Below, piece after piece: positions 54,464 to 63,726 of a stretch of 64,000 bases of DNA. The DNA is from Lachnospiraceae bacterium (lineage in GTDB: Bacteria > Bacillota > Clostridia > Lachnospirales > Lachnospiraceae), in the NCBI GenBank assembly GCA_021772075.1, contig JAETNQ010000005.1:1-64000 (forward strand). The letters are read 5' to 3'. Each line of letters starts with the position of its first letter. Position 1 is the stretch's first letter. A program made the position numbers and the translations under genes. The notes under the pieces are model-generated. The model worked only from the letters and a program-made list of their open reading frames with translations. It had not been told where the DNA came from and did no database searches.

Positions 54464-54727
54464 CTATTTATTTAAGTCAAGGATAGGAATGCTTGCGTAA
54501 AGGGACGGTGTTTTTCCCCTGCCTTTGATCCCTGTTTTTGTAATTTGTATTTCCATGCTTTGTGCATCGATTTTCATATATTTGGAAATGACTTTCGCAA
54601 TATCTGTTTTTATCATTTCCATCATTTCCGGGGAACAGTTTACCCTGTCGGATATAAGCAGGATCTTCAGCCTGTCTTTTGCAATTTCCCGGGAGCTTTT
54701 TTTCCTAAATATTCTTGCGAATTCCAT
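54464..54727 (-). CDS. minE: Cell division topological specificity factor MinE
   Basis: A protein of 87 residues with KDRLKILLISDRVNCSPEMM, the MinE MinD-binding helix region, and a C-terminal dimerisation domain. It moves the MinCD inhibitor away from midcell. The gene is 12 bases downstream of minD. Confidence 0.92.
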   Translation of the reverse strand: MEFARIFRKKSSREIAKDRLKILLISDRVNCSPEMMEMIKTDIAKVISKYMKIDAQSMEIQITKTGIKGRGKTPSLYASIPILDLNK

Positions 54728-54739
54728 GCCGAGACCTCC

Positions 54740-55531
54740 TTAATTTTTATGAAATATGCCGGTTACTCTTGTCCAGAAAGATATCGTTTTTTCAAAATCG
54801 ATAAAAGGTATCTCCTTTCCAAGCACGCGCTCACAGATGTTCTGGTAGGCTCTGCCCGCCATAGTGCCGTTTCCAACAAGCGGTTCTCCTTGGTTTGTTG
54901 CAATAACAACGTTTTCATCATCCGGTACGATGCCGATCAATGGAATGGCTAAGATATCCACCACATCGGAAGCTGTCATCATCTCTCCGCGTTTTACCAT
55001 ATCATAGCGGAGCCTGTTGATGATAAGGTCGATTTTTTTGAACTCCTTTGCTTCTAAAAGCCCGATGATCCTGTCCGCGTCGCGGATTGCGGATACTTCG
55101 GGGGTTGTTACTACCAATGCCCGGTCCGCTCCGGCGATGGCATTTTGGAATCCTTGTTCTATGCCTGCCGGACAATCCAGGATAATGTAATCAAACTGTT
55201 CTTTCAACTGCTGGATCATTTTTACCATTTGCTGCGGGCTGACTGCCGATTTGTCCTTTGTCTGTGCGGAAGGCATCAAATAAAGGCTTGGATGGCGTTT
55301 GTCTTTGATCAGCGCTTGTTTTACCCGGCATTTTCCTTCGATGACATCGACCAAATTATAGACGATGCGGTTTTCCAGGCCCATGACGACATCCAGGTTG
55401 CGCAGTCCGATATCCGTATCGATCAGAACTACTTTCCTTCCCATTGCTGCCAGCCCTGTACCTACGTTTGCGGATGTGGTGGTCTTTCCTACCCCGCCTT
55501 TTCCTGATGTGACGACGATTACTTCACTCAT
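54740..55531 (-). CDS. minD: Septum site-determining ATPase MinD
   Basis: A protein of 263 residues; the ATG at 55531 follows GGAGGAG, while the next upstream ATG overlaps that site. It has the deviant Walker A SGKGGVGKTTTSANVG, then VIDTDIGLRNLD-type switch text and a C-terminal membrane-targeting helix (TRVTGIFHKN). It recruits MinC to the membrane. Confidence 0.95.
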   Translation of the reverse strand: MSEVIVVTSGKGGVGKTTTSANVGTGLAAMGRKVVLIDTDIGLRNLDVVMGLENRIVYNLVDVIEGKCRVKQALIKDKRHPSLYLMPSAQTKDKSAVSPQQMVKMIQQLKEQFDYIILDCPAGIEQGFQNAIAGADRALVVTTPEVSAIRDADRIIGLLEAKEFKKIDLIINRLRYDMVKRGEMMTASDVVDILAIPLIGIVPDDENVVIATNQGEPLVGNGTMAGRAYQNICERVLGKEIPFIDFEKTISFWTRVTGIFHKN

Positions 55532-55559
55532 AATCTGCTCCTCCATATGAATTCTAAGT

Positions 55560-56237
55560 TTATAAAGGCAAGTCGCTTAATAATTCTTTGGTAATAGGTT
55601 CCATCACAACTTTGTTATCTTTTATGTATGCAATTTTCGGCTGTACTTTTGGCCGGATCGACCATTTTATCTGTTTGCCTGTTTTATATTTGAAATCACC
55701 GATCTGTAATCTTTCCGGTGCCATTTCAAGCGCTGCTATAAAATGCCCTTCGCTGCCGTTCCCGCCGGCGTATGCTTTTCCAAAAAGTCCGCCCAATACG
55801 ACAATATCTTTCGTAGATACGATGGCGCTTCCCGGGTATACATCGCCAAGAATGACAATGCTCGACTCCGTTTCCAGTATCTGTCCGTTTTTTAATGTGC
55901 CTCTGTAAAAATGGCCGTCGTTATCCTCCTCCTTGTTCCTGTATTCCAACTGCTGTATGGCTTTTAAATAGTTTTGGTTCTTTTCTTCATCCCTTCCGAT
56001 CAGGCATACGATATGCAGATCTGAATTTTCGCATATGGCGTTTAAGACAATCCTTTCCTCTTCATCGGAAAGCTTCCGCCCTTCTAAAGAAATGGCCATT
56101 TTTGCGTTTTTAAAAAAATTCCGGGATTCCCTGAATTTGAAAATAACCTCTTCTAAAAGCTCAGGAAACGGTATACTTTCATTTAAGTATACGGAAATTC
56201 CGTTCTGAAAACTTTTAATGATTACTGCATTTTTCAT
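55560..56237 (-). CDS. minC: Septum site-determining protein MinC
   Basis: A protein of 225 residues from the ATG at 56237; the frame is open further upstream but that part overlaps the PBP2 gene end. The C-terminal beta-helix domain (about 120-225) has ILGDVYPGSAIVS and GGLFGKAYAGG. It inhibits FtsZ assembly. In operon order minC-minD-minE. Confidence 0.9.
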   Translation of the reverse strand: MKNAVIIKSFQNGISVYLNESIPFPELLEEVIFKFRESRNFFKNAKMAISLEGRKLSDEEERIVLNAICENSDLHIVCLIGRDEEKNQNYLKAIQQLEYRNKEEDNDGHFYRGTLKNGQILETESSIVILGDVYPGSAIVSTKDIVVLGGLFGKAYAGGNGSEGHFIAALEMAPERLQIGDFKYKTGKQIKWSIRPKVQPKIAYIKDNKVVMEPITKELLSDLPL

Positions 56238-56274
56238 ATCAAAAACATGCTCCTTCCCTGTCCGCGCCAGGCGG

Positions 56275-59139
56275 TTAGTCTGCATTAAGGCTTCCTCCGG
56301 TAAGCGCCTCCGCCTTTCCGGCAATTTCATCTTCATCGGCCAAATCATAGTAATATTTTATGACATCTTTGGCAATCTGGGCGGCGTAATCGGAGGTATA
56401 GCCGTTGGCCACTCTTACTGCCATGGCTATTTCAGGACTTTCATAAGGCGCGTAGCAGACAAAGACGGCATGGTTAGGTCTGCTTCTGCTTTCCTGGGCG
56501 GTACCCGTTTTCCCGGCTACGTTTACGCTCAGATCGCTGTAATACGCCTTGCCTTCGATGACTCTCCGCATGCCTGTATGGATCGCATCCCAATAAGTGC
56601 TGTCCATATCAATGACATTGCGCACTTCCGCTTTATAGTCGTTGATCAGTTCGTCATTATGGTCGGTCAGCTTGTCCAATAATGTTAAATTATAACATAT
56701 TCCGCTGTTGGCAACCGTTGTAATGTATCGCGCAAGTCCGGCTGTCGTAAAGTTATTAGTACCCTGCCCGATGGCGGAACGCACGGGGTCGATATCCGAG
56801 ATCTGGGGAGCGGATTCCTCGATCTCTACGCCGGACGGTTCGGTCAGCCCGTACATGTCCGCATATTTTTCCAGTTTTTGAAGTCCCACGTCCGTCATAT
56901 ACCGTTCTCCGACAGTTCCCAGCCGGTAACCGACTTCATAAAAAAGAATATTGCAGGAATGCTGGATGGCGCCCGTAATATTAAGAGAACCATGGCCGGA
57001 ACGGTTCCAGCAATGGGGCGGCTGCTGTTCGATTTTATCGAAAGTCCCCGTGCAGTTTACAGACGTGGAAAGATCCATCACTCCTTCCATCAGCGCCGCT
57101 GTCGCCGATACCATTTTAAAAGTGGAACCGGGCGCTGTTTTCTGGTAGGTGGCGTAATTAATCATCGGTGTGGATAAATCATTGCGGAGAGAAGCAAAAT
57201 ATTCAGCATCCACTCCATTTGCCATACGGTTATTGTCGTATCCGGGATAAGAAACGAGAGCCAGGACTTCTCCAGTATTGACATCCGTTAATACGAGGGA
57301 AGCGGAATGAGGATCCAATGCCAGCTGCGCCGGCGTAATATCCAGATTCCTTATTCTGTCCATCATAAATTCATAAGGCGAGATAAGACCGCTGGCAAAC
57401 CGCGCTTCTTCTTCCTCATCAATATTTATAATAGACTGTTCCAGTAAGATCAGGCAAACCTGTCTTCCGGTTATGGCATTATCCCGTATCATATATTTGT
57501 ATATTTTTTTATTGAATCCGGTATTATTATCAATATTTTCAAATATATAGTCCAAAAGATGGTGATAAACTTCCTCCGAATCGGAATACTGGCTGTTCAG
57601 TTCCAGCTTGGTGACATCGATCCAGTTTTGGGAAATGACATAATTCAAATATTCGTGGAGACTGATGACTTCGTCATTGGTCCATGCCGTATAAGTGGCA
57701 TCCGAAGTATCCACCTCGCTTTCCAGAATGATCGCGTTGCTGTACAGCATGGACGTGATAAAGCTCTCATACACCTGGTAGTCCACAGGCAATTCATTAT
57801 AAGGTGTTTTTTTGTTGGTCAGTTCCTCCCTCAAACCAGCCAATACTTCTTGTTTCCGTTCCAGGAATCCGGCGTATACTGCCTGCTCATTCTCCCCTGC
57901 GGTCGTTTCCTCAAAGTGGGCGGTATCTATGACGTTGTTGTCGAACAGGGCGAAATAAACGTCGTCGATCGGGATAAGGATATCCCCTGAATTCTCCCCA
58001 GGCGTAAATTCTTTGATATTGCGGATCTTAGTAAGCAGTATGCTGGCTACCTTTGCTTCCAGTATGTTGTATACTGCTTCCTGCAGGTCTTTATCGATGG
58101 TAAGATAAATATGGTTTCCGGCAACAGGCTCTATCCGGTTGCTGGTTTCGATCACTTTTCCTACATTATCCACAACCACGTCTTCCGAACCCTTGGTTCC
58201 TTGGAGTTCGGATTCCATGGAATATTCGATTCCTGATTTGCCGACCGTATCGTTCAGGTCATATTTGGGATCCTGTTCCTTTAAAACCGCCAGTTCTTCC
58301 TGTGAGATTTTGCCGGTATATCCGATGATTTGGGAGAAATAGACGCTGTCCACGTACCGGCGCACCGTATCTTCCGCTACGGAAACGCCTTCCAGATTAT
58401 CACAGTTTTCCATGACTACGGCCACGGTTTCCTCGCTCACGTTATATGCCACTGTTGTAGCAATGTATTTTTGGAAGCTGTTGGCATTCATGGCATAGCG
58501 GACGGCCAAAATCTTCAGTACTTCTTCTTTTGTATACCCCATGCAGGGAACAAAAGATTTTCTGTCTTCAGGATCTGTATATTCTCCAATGCCGAAGCGG
58601 TCGCTGGAACACAGGTCATAAACGACTTCCTCTGCTGTTTTTGTCGCGTATTTATAGCCTTTTTCCATCATTTCGTCGATGGTGGCAAAACCATAAACAT
58701 CTGCCAGGAAACGGTTCAGCTGCCGGTCTTCCACAGCAAATGCGTAATGTCCGTCATGATCAAGGATGATATTGAAATCATTTACACTGCTGTCGCCGTT
58801 TTTTTCGATCATTTGGATCAGACGGTAAATGGTATCGTTCAGATTGGCATTTTTGTTCCTGCCGGATTCATAGACATCTTCGATCGTTACATTGTAGGCC
58901 AGTTCATTATAGGCGAGGAGATTGCCGTTGCGGTCATAAATATTTCCTCTCGTGCTCGCCAGGGAGCGTACTTTCGTCGTTTTTAACTGGAAATCGTTCA
59001 GGTAGTCTTCGCCCCGTATGATCTGCAGATCAAAAACACGGTAGATCATGAGCGCTCCAAGGGCGACAAAAAAAACAGTCAGAATGACCAGACGGATATT
59101 TACCATATTTAAAAAATTTTCTTTGAAATGTTTAAACAA
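56275..59139 (-). CDS. Penicillin-binding protein 2 (class B, elongation)
   Basis: A protein of 954 residues from a TTG at 59139 with AAGGAG ten bases upstream; an ATG at 59106 has no such site. One membrane helix (about 15-35) is followed by the pedestal (TRGNIYDRNGNLLAYNE) and the transpeptidase, with STFK in PGSTFKMVSAT, SCN and KTG in AGKTGTAQES. The usual length is 600-700; here an extra segment of about 200-250 residues sits between pedestal and active site. It pairs with RodA. Confidence 0.9.
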   Translation of the reverse strand: MFKHFKENFLNMVNIRLVILTVFFVALGALMIYRVFDLQIIRGEDYLNDFQLKTTKVRSLASTRGNIYDRNGNLLAYNELAYNVTIEDVYESGRNKNANLNDTIYRLIQMIEKNGDSSVNDFNIILDHDGHYAFAVEDRQLNRFLADVYGFATIDEMMEKGYKYATKTAEEVVYDLCSSDRFGIGEYTDPEDRKSFVPCMGYTKEEVLKILAVRYAMNANSFQKYIATTVAYNVSEETVAVVMENCDNLEGVSVAEDTVRRYVDSVYFSQIIGYTGKISQEELAVLKEQDPKYDLNDTVGKSGIEYSMESELQGTKGSEDVVVDNVGKVIETSNRIEPVAGNHIYLTIDKDLQEAVYNILEAKVASILLTKIRNIKEFTPGENSGDILIPIDDVYFALFDNNVIDTAHFEETTAGENEQAVYAGFLERKQEVLAGLREELTNKKTPYNELPVDYQVYESFITSMLYSNAIILESEVDTSDATYTAWTNDEVISLHEYLNYVISQNWIDVTKLELNSQYSDSEEVYHHLLDYIFENIDNNTGFNKKIYKYMIRDNAITGRQVCLILLEQSIINIDEEEEARFASGLISPYEFMMDRIRNLDITPAQLALDPHSASLVLTDVNTGEVLALVSYPGYDNNRMANGVDAEYFASLRNDLSTPMINYATYQKTAPGSTFKMVSATAALMEGVMDLSTSVNCTGTFDKIEQQPPHCWNRSGHGSLNITGAIQHSCNILFYEVGYRLGTVGERYMTDVGLQKLEKYADMYGLTEPSGVEIEESAPQISDIDPVRSAIGQGTNNFTTAGLARYITTVANSGICYNLTLLDKLTDHNDELINDYKAEVRNVIDMDSTYWDAIHTGMRRVIEGKAYYSDLSVNVAGKTGTAQESRSRPNHAVFVCYAPYESPEIAMAVRVANGYTSDYAAQIAKDVIKYYYDLADEDEIAGKAEALTGGSLNAD

Positions 59140-59650
59140 ATTTTTTCGCACTCCTTTGTTCTCTGTCCTCCAGCCGCTGGTTGATCCATAGTATAATCGG
59201 ATAAAGAAAAATGGTAATAAATGTGGTATAAACAATTTCCGGCAGGATAATGTGGATAAAATAGTAACTGAAATGAAATCTTGTCCGCATCAGGAACAAT
59301 AAGATATAACAGGTCACGCCATAAAACAGGTCGCTGATAATAATGAGCGCCATGGGCAGCTTGATATCTTCCGGATAAAAAATACGGTTGAATTTGCCAT
59401 TGGTATATCCTATATACATATAAAGCAAAGCGTAAAAACCGAGGACTTCGCCAAAAAAAATGTCAATGAAAAGGCCGCTGAAAAAACCAATCAGCAAGCC
59501 GCTTTTTTCCCCTCTCATAAAGCCGAAGGACGCCGTCAGAACCAGCATCAGGTTCGGCACGATATTTCCAAATGCAAGCGTATGGAATACGGTACATTGT
59601 AATAGAAAACAAACAAAAATCAACAGTCCGACAACAAGCTTTCTCATCAA
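59132..59650 (-). CDS. mreD: Rod shape-determining protein MreD
   Basis: A protein of 172 residues with five or six membrane helices; the text MRKLVVGLLIFVCFLLQCTV and IDIFFGEVLGFYALLYM fits MreD. It overlaps the PBP2 start by eight bases. It links MreC to the elongation complex. Confidence 0.88.
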   Translation of the reverse strand: MMRKLVVGLLIFVCFLLQCTVFHTLAFGNIVPNLMLVLTASFGFMRGEKSGLLIGFFSGLFIDIFFGEVLGFYALLYMYIGYTNGKFNRIFYPEDIKLPMALIIISDLFYGVTCYILLFLMRTRFHFSYYFIHIILPEIVYTTFITIFLYPIILWINQRLEDREQRSAKKFV

Positions 59651-59676
59651 ATTGATCTCATCCTTCCTGCTCCGTT

Positions 59677-60546
59677 TTATTCTTCCATCGATTGTTTCAA
59701 CTGGGTAATGACGAGAACTTCTTCCAGATGTTCAAAGTCTACCGCAGGCGTGAGCTGGCCTGATTTGGTAATATTGTTAGCATCCACGTTTAATACATTA
59801 ATATAACCGATCAGAATATTGGGCAGATATTTATCGCTGATATTGGAAGTGACGATTTTATCTCCTTCCACTACTTTGTCCGCGCTGTCCACCAGCTTTT
59901 CAAATTTAATAACGCCGCTTCCATAAAGCTCCAGATCCCCGGAAACGACCAGATGGTCGGAGGTGGCAAGGACTTTCCCGCTGACATTGGAATGGTCGGC
60001 AATAATGGAAGTCACTTTGGCCCAGTTGGGTCCCACATCGACAATACGCCCTACGAGGCCGCTTCCGGCGATCACGTTCATATCAACGGCAATCCCGTCT
60101 TCTTCTCCCTTATCGATGACAAAGGAATGAAACCAGTTTCCTGCATCCTTTGCGATGATTCTGGCTCCTATTTTTTCATAGCCCTCGTATTGGGAATCCA
60201 ATTGGTATAGTTCCCGTAAAGTTGTCAGTTCATAGCGCTCCTGCTGCAAAATAGTATTTTCAATGGTGAGGTCGTCAATCTGCGCTTTCAGGGATTCATT
60301 TTCCGAAAGCAGGGAACGTATCTGCACCAATTCTTCCGAACGACGGGAAAGCCATCCTCCGACGGAGCTGATTCCTTTTTCAAAAGGAATGACCACATAC
60401 CCGACCGCAGTGTTGAGAGCGCCGCTGAATATATTTGTATTGAATGTGAGGATGATCGCACCCGCACAAAGAATTGTTAAAATAAAAAGGAGATATTTAC
60501 TTGGTAATGTAAACTTCTCTCCTTTTCTTTTTACTATTGGACTCAT
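59677..60546 (-). CDS. mreC: Rod shape-determining protein MreC
   Basis: A protein of 289 residues. It has an N-terminal membrane helix (about 17-37), a coiled coil (about 70-110, ENESLKAQIDDLTIEN), then a beta-rich domain (GLVGRIVDVGPNWAKVTSI). It is the extracytoplasmic scaffold of the elongasome. It overlaps mreB by four bases. Confidence 0.92.
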   Translation of the reverse strand: MSPIVKRKGEKFTLPSKYLLFILTILCAGAIILTFNTNIFSGALNTAVGYVVIPFEKGISSVGGWLSRRSEELVQIRSLLSENESLKAQIDDLTIENTILQQERYELTTLRELYQLDSQYEGYEKIGARIIAKDAGNWFHSFVIDKGEEDGIAVDMNVIAGSGLVGRIVDVGPNWAKVTSIIADHSNVSGKVLATSDHLVVSGDLELYGSGVIKFEKLVDSADKVVEGDKIVTSNISDKYLPNILIGYINVLNVDANNITKSGQLTPAVDFEHLEEVLVITQLKQSMEE

Positions 60547-61553
60547 TTACCCATTCCTTCAACCGAATATGCTACCGATTTATAGTTCTCTTCCCGAATT
60601 ACTTTGGCAAGCCCTAGAGCTACGCTGCTCATCGGGTTTTCTGAAAGCTGGACCTTCAGCCCCGTTCCGCTGCTTAAAAGCTCTGCCAGATGGTTTACCT
60701 GGGATGCGCCGCCGGTAAGATAAAGACCATGGCGGTAGATATCAGCTGCCAATTCAGGCGGAGTCCTCTCCAGGATTACCTTTACATTATCGATGATGGT
60801 ATTAAAATGTTCCGTCAAGGACTCGTCCACAAGGGGCGTCGGAATTTCTCTTTCCACCGGAAGGCCGGTGACAATATCCCTTCCGTATACAATGGCGGAT
60901 TTTCCCGCTTTTTCCAAATCCTTCAATGATATTTTTACATTTTCCGCCGTTTTTCCGCCGATAATCAAGCTGAATTCCCGGCGTATCGCAGCACGGATAG
61001 CATCGTCAAATTTCTGTCCGCCCACTTTGATCAACCGGCTTAAGACAATGCCGCCCAAAGACAGAATGGATATTTCCGTTGTGTCATATCCTACGTTGAC
61101 GACAAGCACTCCTTGGGAGTTTTTCACGTCAATGTCCATGCCGAGGCCGTCTGCAACCGCTTTTTCCACAATCATCACTTTTTTCGCTTTAATATTGGCA
61201 TCGCTTACCAGATCGTAAAAAGCTCTTCTTTCCACATCGGTGACATCGGTAGGGACTGCGATATAATAATCCGCAGGTTTTATATTATTCTTGCATATAT
61301 TGCCGATGAAATACCGGATCAATGTTTCCATATGCTTGATATCCGCGATTACCCCATTGCTGAGAGGGTAAGAAATATGGATATATCCCGGCGCTTTTTC
61401 ATACATTTCAAAGGCGGAATTGCCATAAGCGAACAAAGTATCTTTGTTTTCAATGGCAATCATATTTTTTTCGATCATTACGGAATCTTCGTTCCTGCTG
61501 TAAATTTTGATATTGCTTGTTCCTAAATCAATACCGAATGAATTGTTTCCCAA
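60543..61553 (-). CDS. mreB: Rod shape-determining protein MreB
   Basis: A protein of 336 residues, actin fold: FGIDLGTSNIKIY (phosphate 1), YIAVPTDVTDVERRA, VNVGYDTTEISILSLGG (phosphate 2) and YLTGGASQ (adenosine). It is more divergent than usual MreB (for instance DLGTSN where most have DLGTAN), but the place before mreC is decisive. Confidence 0.9.
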   Translation of the reverse strand: MGNNSFGIDLGTSNIKIYSRNEDSVMIEKNMIAIENKDTLFAYGNSAFEMYEKAPGYIHISYPLSNGVIADIKHMETLIRYFIGNICKNNIKPADYYIAVPTDVTDVERRAFYDLVSDANIKAKKVMIVEKAVADGLGMDIDVKNSQGVLVVNVGYDTTEISILSLGGIVLSRLIKVGGQKFDDAIRAAIRREFSLIIGGKTAENVKISLKDLEKAGKSAIVYGRDIVTGLPVEREIPTPLVDESLTEHFNTIIDNVKVILERTPPELAADIYRHGLYLTGGASQVNHLAELLSSGTGLKVQLSENPMSSVALGLAKVIREENYKSVAYSVEGMGK

Positions 61554-61569
61554 ATCGATAAACCCCTTT

Positions 61570-62259
61570 CTATAGTAACCCGGCTTCTTTGAAGCTCATA
61601 TATCTGTTATCTCCAATAATGATATGATCTATAAGCGGAATATCTATCATTCTGCCGATCTCCTGTATTTCCTCTGTCACCAGCATGTCCTGTTTGCTGG
61701 GGGCTGGATCGCCGCTCGGATGGTTATGCAAAAGAATAATGTGTACCGCTTCTTTTTTTAACGCCGCAATAAATACCTCCCTTGGAGAAAGAAGAGAGGC
61801 GCTGACCGTGCCGACGGATAATACCTCTTCCCCTATCAGCCGTTCTTTCTGGTCCAGTAAAAGAAGGAGGACTCTTTCCTTTTTTTCGCGGCGCAGCTTT
61901 TCCATGTAATATTTTGCTACGGAAGAAGGATTCAGAAACTGCAGTTCTTTTTTGGCAGCCGCCATTGCCATCCGCATGGATAGTTCGGCGAGGCATTTTA
62001 ATTTTACCGCCTTAACTTTTCCGATTCCCTTGATTTCCATCAATTCCTGTATGGTAACATAGTACAGACCGCCCAGTCCATGCTCTTTTACGGAAGGCAG
62101 GGATAAGATTTCCTGCCCTATTTCCACCGGCTTGTGTTCTTTCGTTCCTGTCCGTATAATAATGGCCAGAAGCTCCGCTTCCGTCAATACATGAGAACCC
62201 AAGCGCATAAATTTTTCATAAGGCATATCATTTTCTGCCTTATAAATATCTTCTTTCAT
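61570..62259 (-). CDS. radC: RadC family JAB-domain protein
   Basis: A protein of 229 residues from the ATG at 62259. It has the N-terminal helix-hairpin-helix (LMEIKGIGKVKAVKLK) and a C-terminal JAB/MPN metallo-domain with HNHPSGDPAPSKQD. Name is historical; the biochemical role is not settled. Encoded directly before mreB. Confidence 0.92.
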   Translation of the reverse strand: MKEDIYKAENDMPYEKFMRLGSHVLTEAELLAIIIRTGTKEHKPVEIGQEILSLPSVKEHGLGGLYYVTIQELMEIKGIGKVKAVKLKCLAELSMRMAMAAAKKELQFLNPSSVAKYYMEKLRREKKERVLLLLLDQKERLIGEEVLSVGTVSASLLSPREVFIAALKKEAVHIILLHNHPSGDPAPSKQDMLVTEEIQEIGRMIDIPLIDHIIIGDNRYMSFKEAGLL

Positions 62260-62353
62260 GTTCCGCCCTTTCCCGCTTGTTTCTCCGGGCAGGAAAAGGA
62301 TTCTATCAGACGCAATGAATTGCATAACTATTATTCATATTATCACACATTAC

Positions 62354-62371
62354 ATTTTATGTACATAAAAT
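62354..62371. promoter_or_regulatory. 18-bp perfect palindrome upstream of radC
   Basis: ATTTTATGTACATAAAAT is self-complementary and lies 95 bases before the radC start in the AT-rich gap after the methionine gamma-lyase gene. Size and symmetry fit a dimeric repressor site. The gap 62260-62409 holds no other clear element. Confidence 0.4.
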
Positions 62372-62409
62372 TTCATTAATTTTTTCCAAACTTTTCTTGT
62401 AAAACAGAT

Positions 62410-63726
62410 CTATTTATCCCTATTCAGACAAAAAACGCCTTTCTGAAAAGAGATCACCCCATCGTCCAAAAGCTGCTGCAGGGATCTCATAATACCGAAT
62501 TTGGCATGGGGCCAGGTAAGCCCTCCCTGGAAATATACCGCATAAGGAGGCTTTATGGGGCCGTCTGCGGATAGTTCGATGGAAGAACCGGATACGAAAG
62601 CCCCTGCGGCCATGATCACTTTGCTGTCGTATCCCGGCATATCCCACGGTTCCGGCGTAACGAAGCTGTCTACGGGAGCCGCCGCCTGGATACCCTTGCA
62701 AAAAGCGACGATGCCTTCCGGAGAACCGAAAGTAACGGCTTGGATAATGTCATGCCGCTCTTCCCTGCCGTCCGGAATCACGGGGAACCCCAGTCCTTCA
62801 TAGAGGCTGGCCGCAAAAACTGCCCCCTTTAACGCGCTTGCCGTTACGGTAGGCGCTAAAAACAACCCTTGGTAAAAAGAATTCAGTATACCGAGGGAAG
62901 CGCCGACTTCTTTCGCGAGTCCGGGCGATGTCAGACGGCAGGCGGCGTTTTCCACATATTCTTTTTTGCCTGCGATATAGCCGCCGGTAGGCGCAAGGCC
63001 CCCTCCGGGATTTTTGATCAGGGAGCCGACGGCCAGATCGGCTCCTGTATCCGTAGGTTCCGTTCGTTCTACAAATTCTCCGTAACAGTTATCCACCATG
63101 CAGATCACATCCGGTTTTATTTTTTTAATAAAAGCAATCAATTCACCGATCCGCCCGACGGAAAGAGTCGGCCTCGTCTGATAACCTTTGGAACGCTGTA
63201 TGGTAACCATTTTCGTCTTGCTGTTGATTGCTTTTTTAATATTTTCGTAGTCAAAGCCGCCGTCTTCCAGCAGATCCACCTGGCGGTAAGTAATGCCGTA
63301 TTCGGCCAGTGATCCCCTGGAAGGACGGATGCCGATGACTTCCTCCAAAGTGTCATAAGGTTTTCCCACAGGGGAAAGAAGCTCGTCTCCCGGCCGGAGG
63401 CAGCTGGAAAGAGCCAGAGCCAGGGCATGGGTTCCGCAGGTGATCTGCGGGCGGACGAGAGCGTCTTCCGTATGGAAAATATTGGCGTATACCGCTTCAA
63501 GAGTATCTCTTCCCAGATCATTATAGCCGTAGCCTGTCGTTCCAAGCAGACAGGCTTCGCTCACTTTGGCATCCTGCATGGCTTTGATGACTTTCAACTG
63601 GTTATATTCGGCCGTGCTGTCAATTTGCAGAAATCTTTCCCTGAGTTCTTCCAGTATGCTTTCTCCATAAGATAATACTTCTTTCGATATTCCGAGTGAC
63701 CGGTAAATTTCATAATTCCTTGACAT
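62410..63726 (-). CDS. Methionine gamma-lyase family protein (PLP, aluminium resistance family)
   Basis: A protein of 438 residues with the fold-type I PLP pattern: GTTGYGYNDLGRDTLEAVYA early, TCGTHALALALSS, DNCYGEF and the Schiff-base Lys in SLIKNPGGGLAP. It belongs to the methionine-gamma-lyase/aluminium-resistance family whose substrate is uncertain. The 17-base overlap with miaA suggests co-translation. Confidence 0.88.
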   Translation of the reverse strand: MSRNYEIYRSLGISKEVLSYGESILEELRERFLQIDSTAEYNQLKVIKAMQDAKVSEACLLGTTGYGYNDLGRDTLEAVYANIFHTEDALVRPQITCGTHALALALSSCLRPGDELLSPVGKPYDTLEEVIGIRPSRGSLAEYGITYRQVDLLEDGGFDYENIKKAINSKTKMVTIQRSKGYQTRPTLSVGRIGELIAFIKKIKPDVICMVDNCYGEFVERTEPTDTGADLAVGSLIKNPGGGLAPTGGYIAGKKEYVENAACRLTSPGLAKEVGASLGILNSFYQGLFLAPTVTASALKGAVFAASLYEGLGFPVIPDGREERHDIIQAVTFGSPEGIVAFCKGIQAAAPVDSFVTPEPWDMPGYDSKVIMAAGAFVSGSSIELSADGPIKPPYAVYFQGGLTWPHAKFGIMRSLQQLLDDGVISFQKGVFCLNRDK

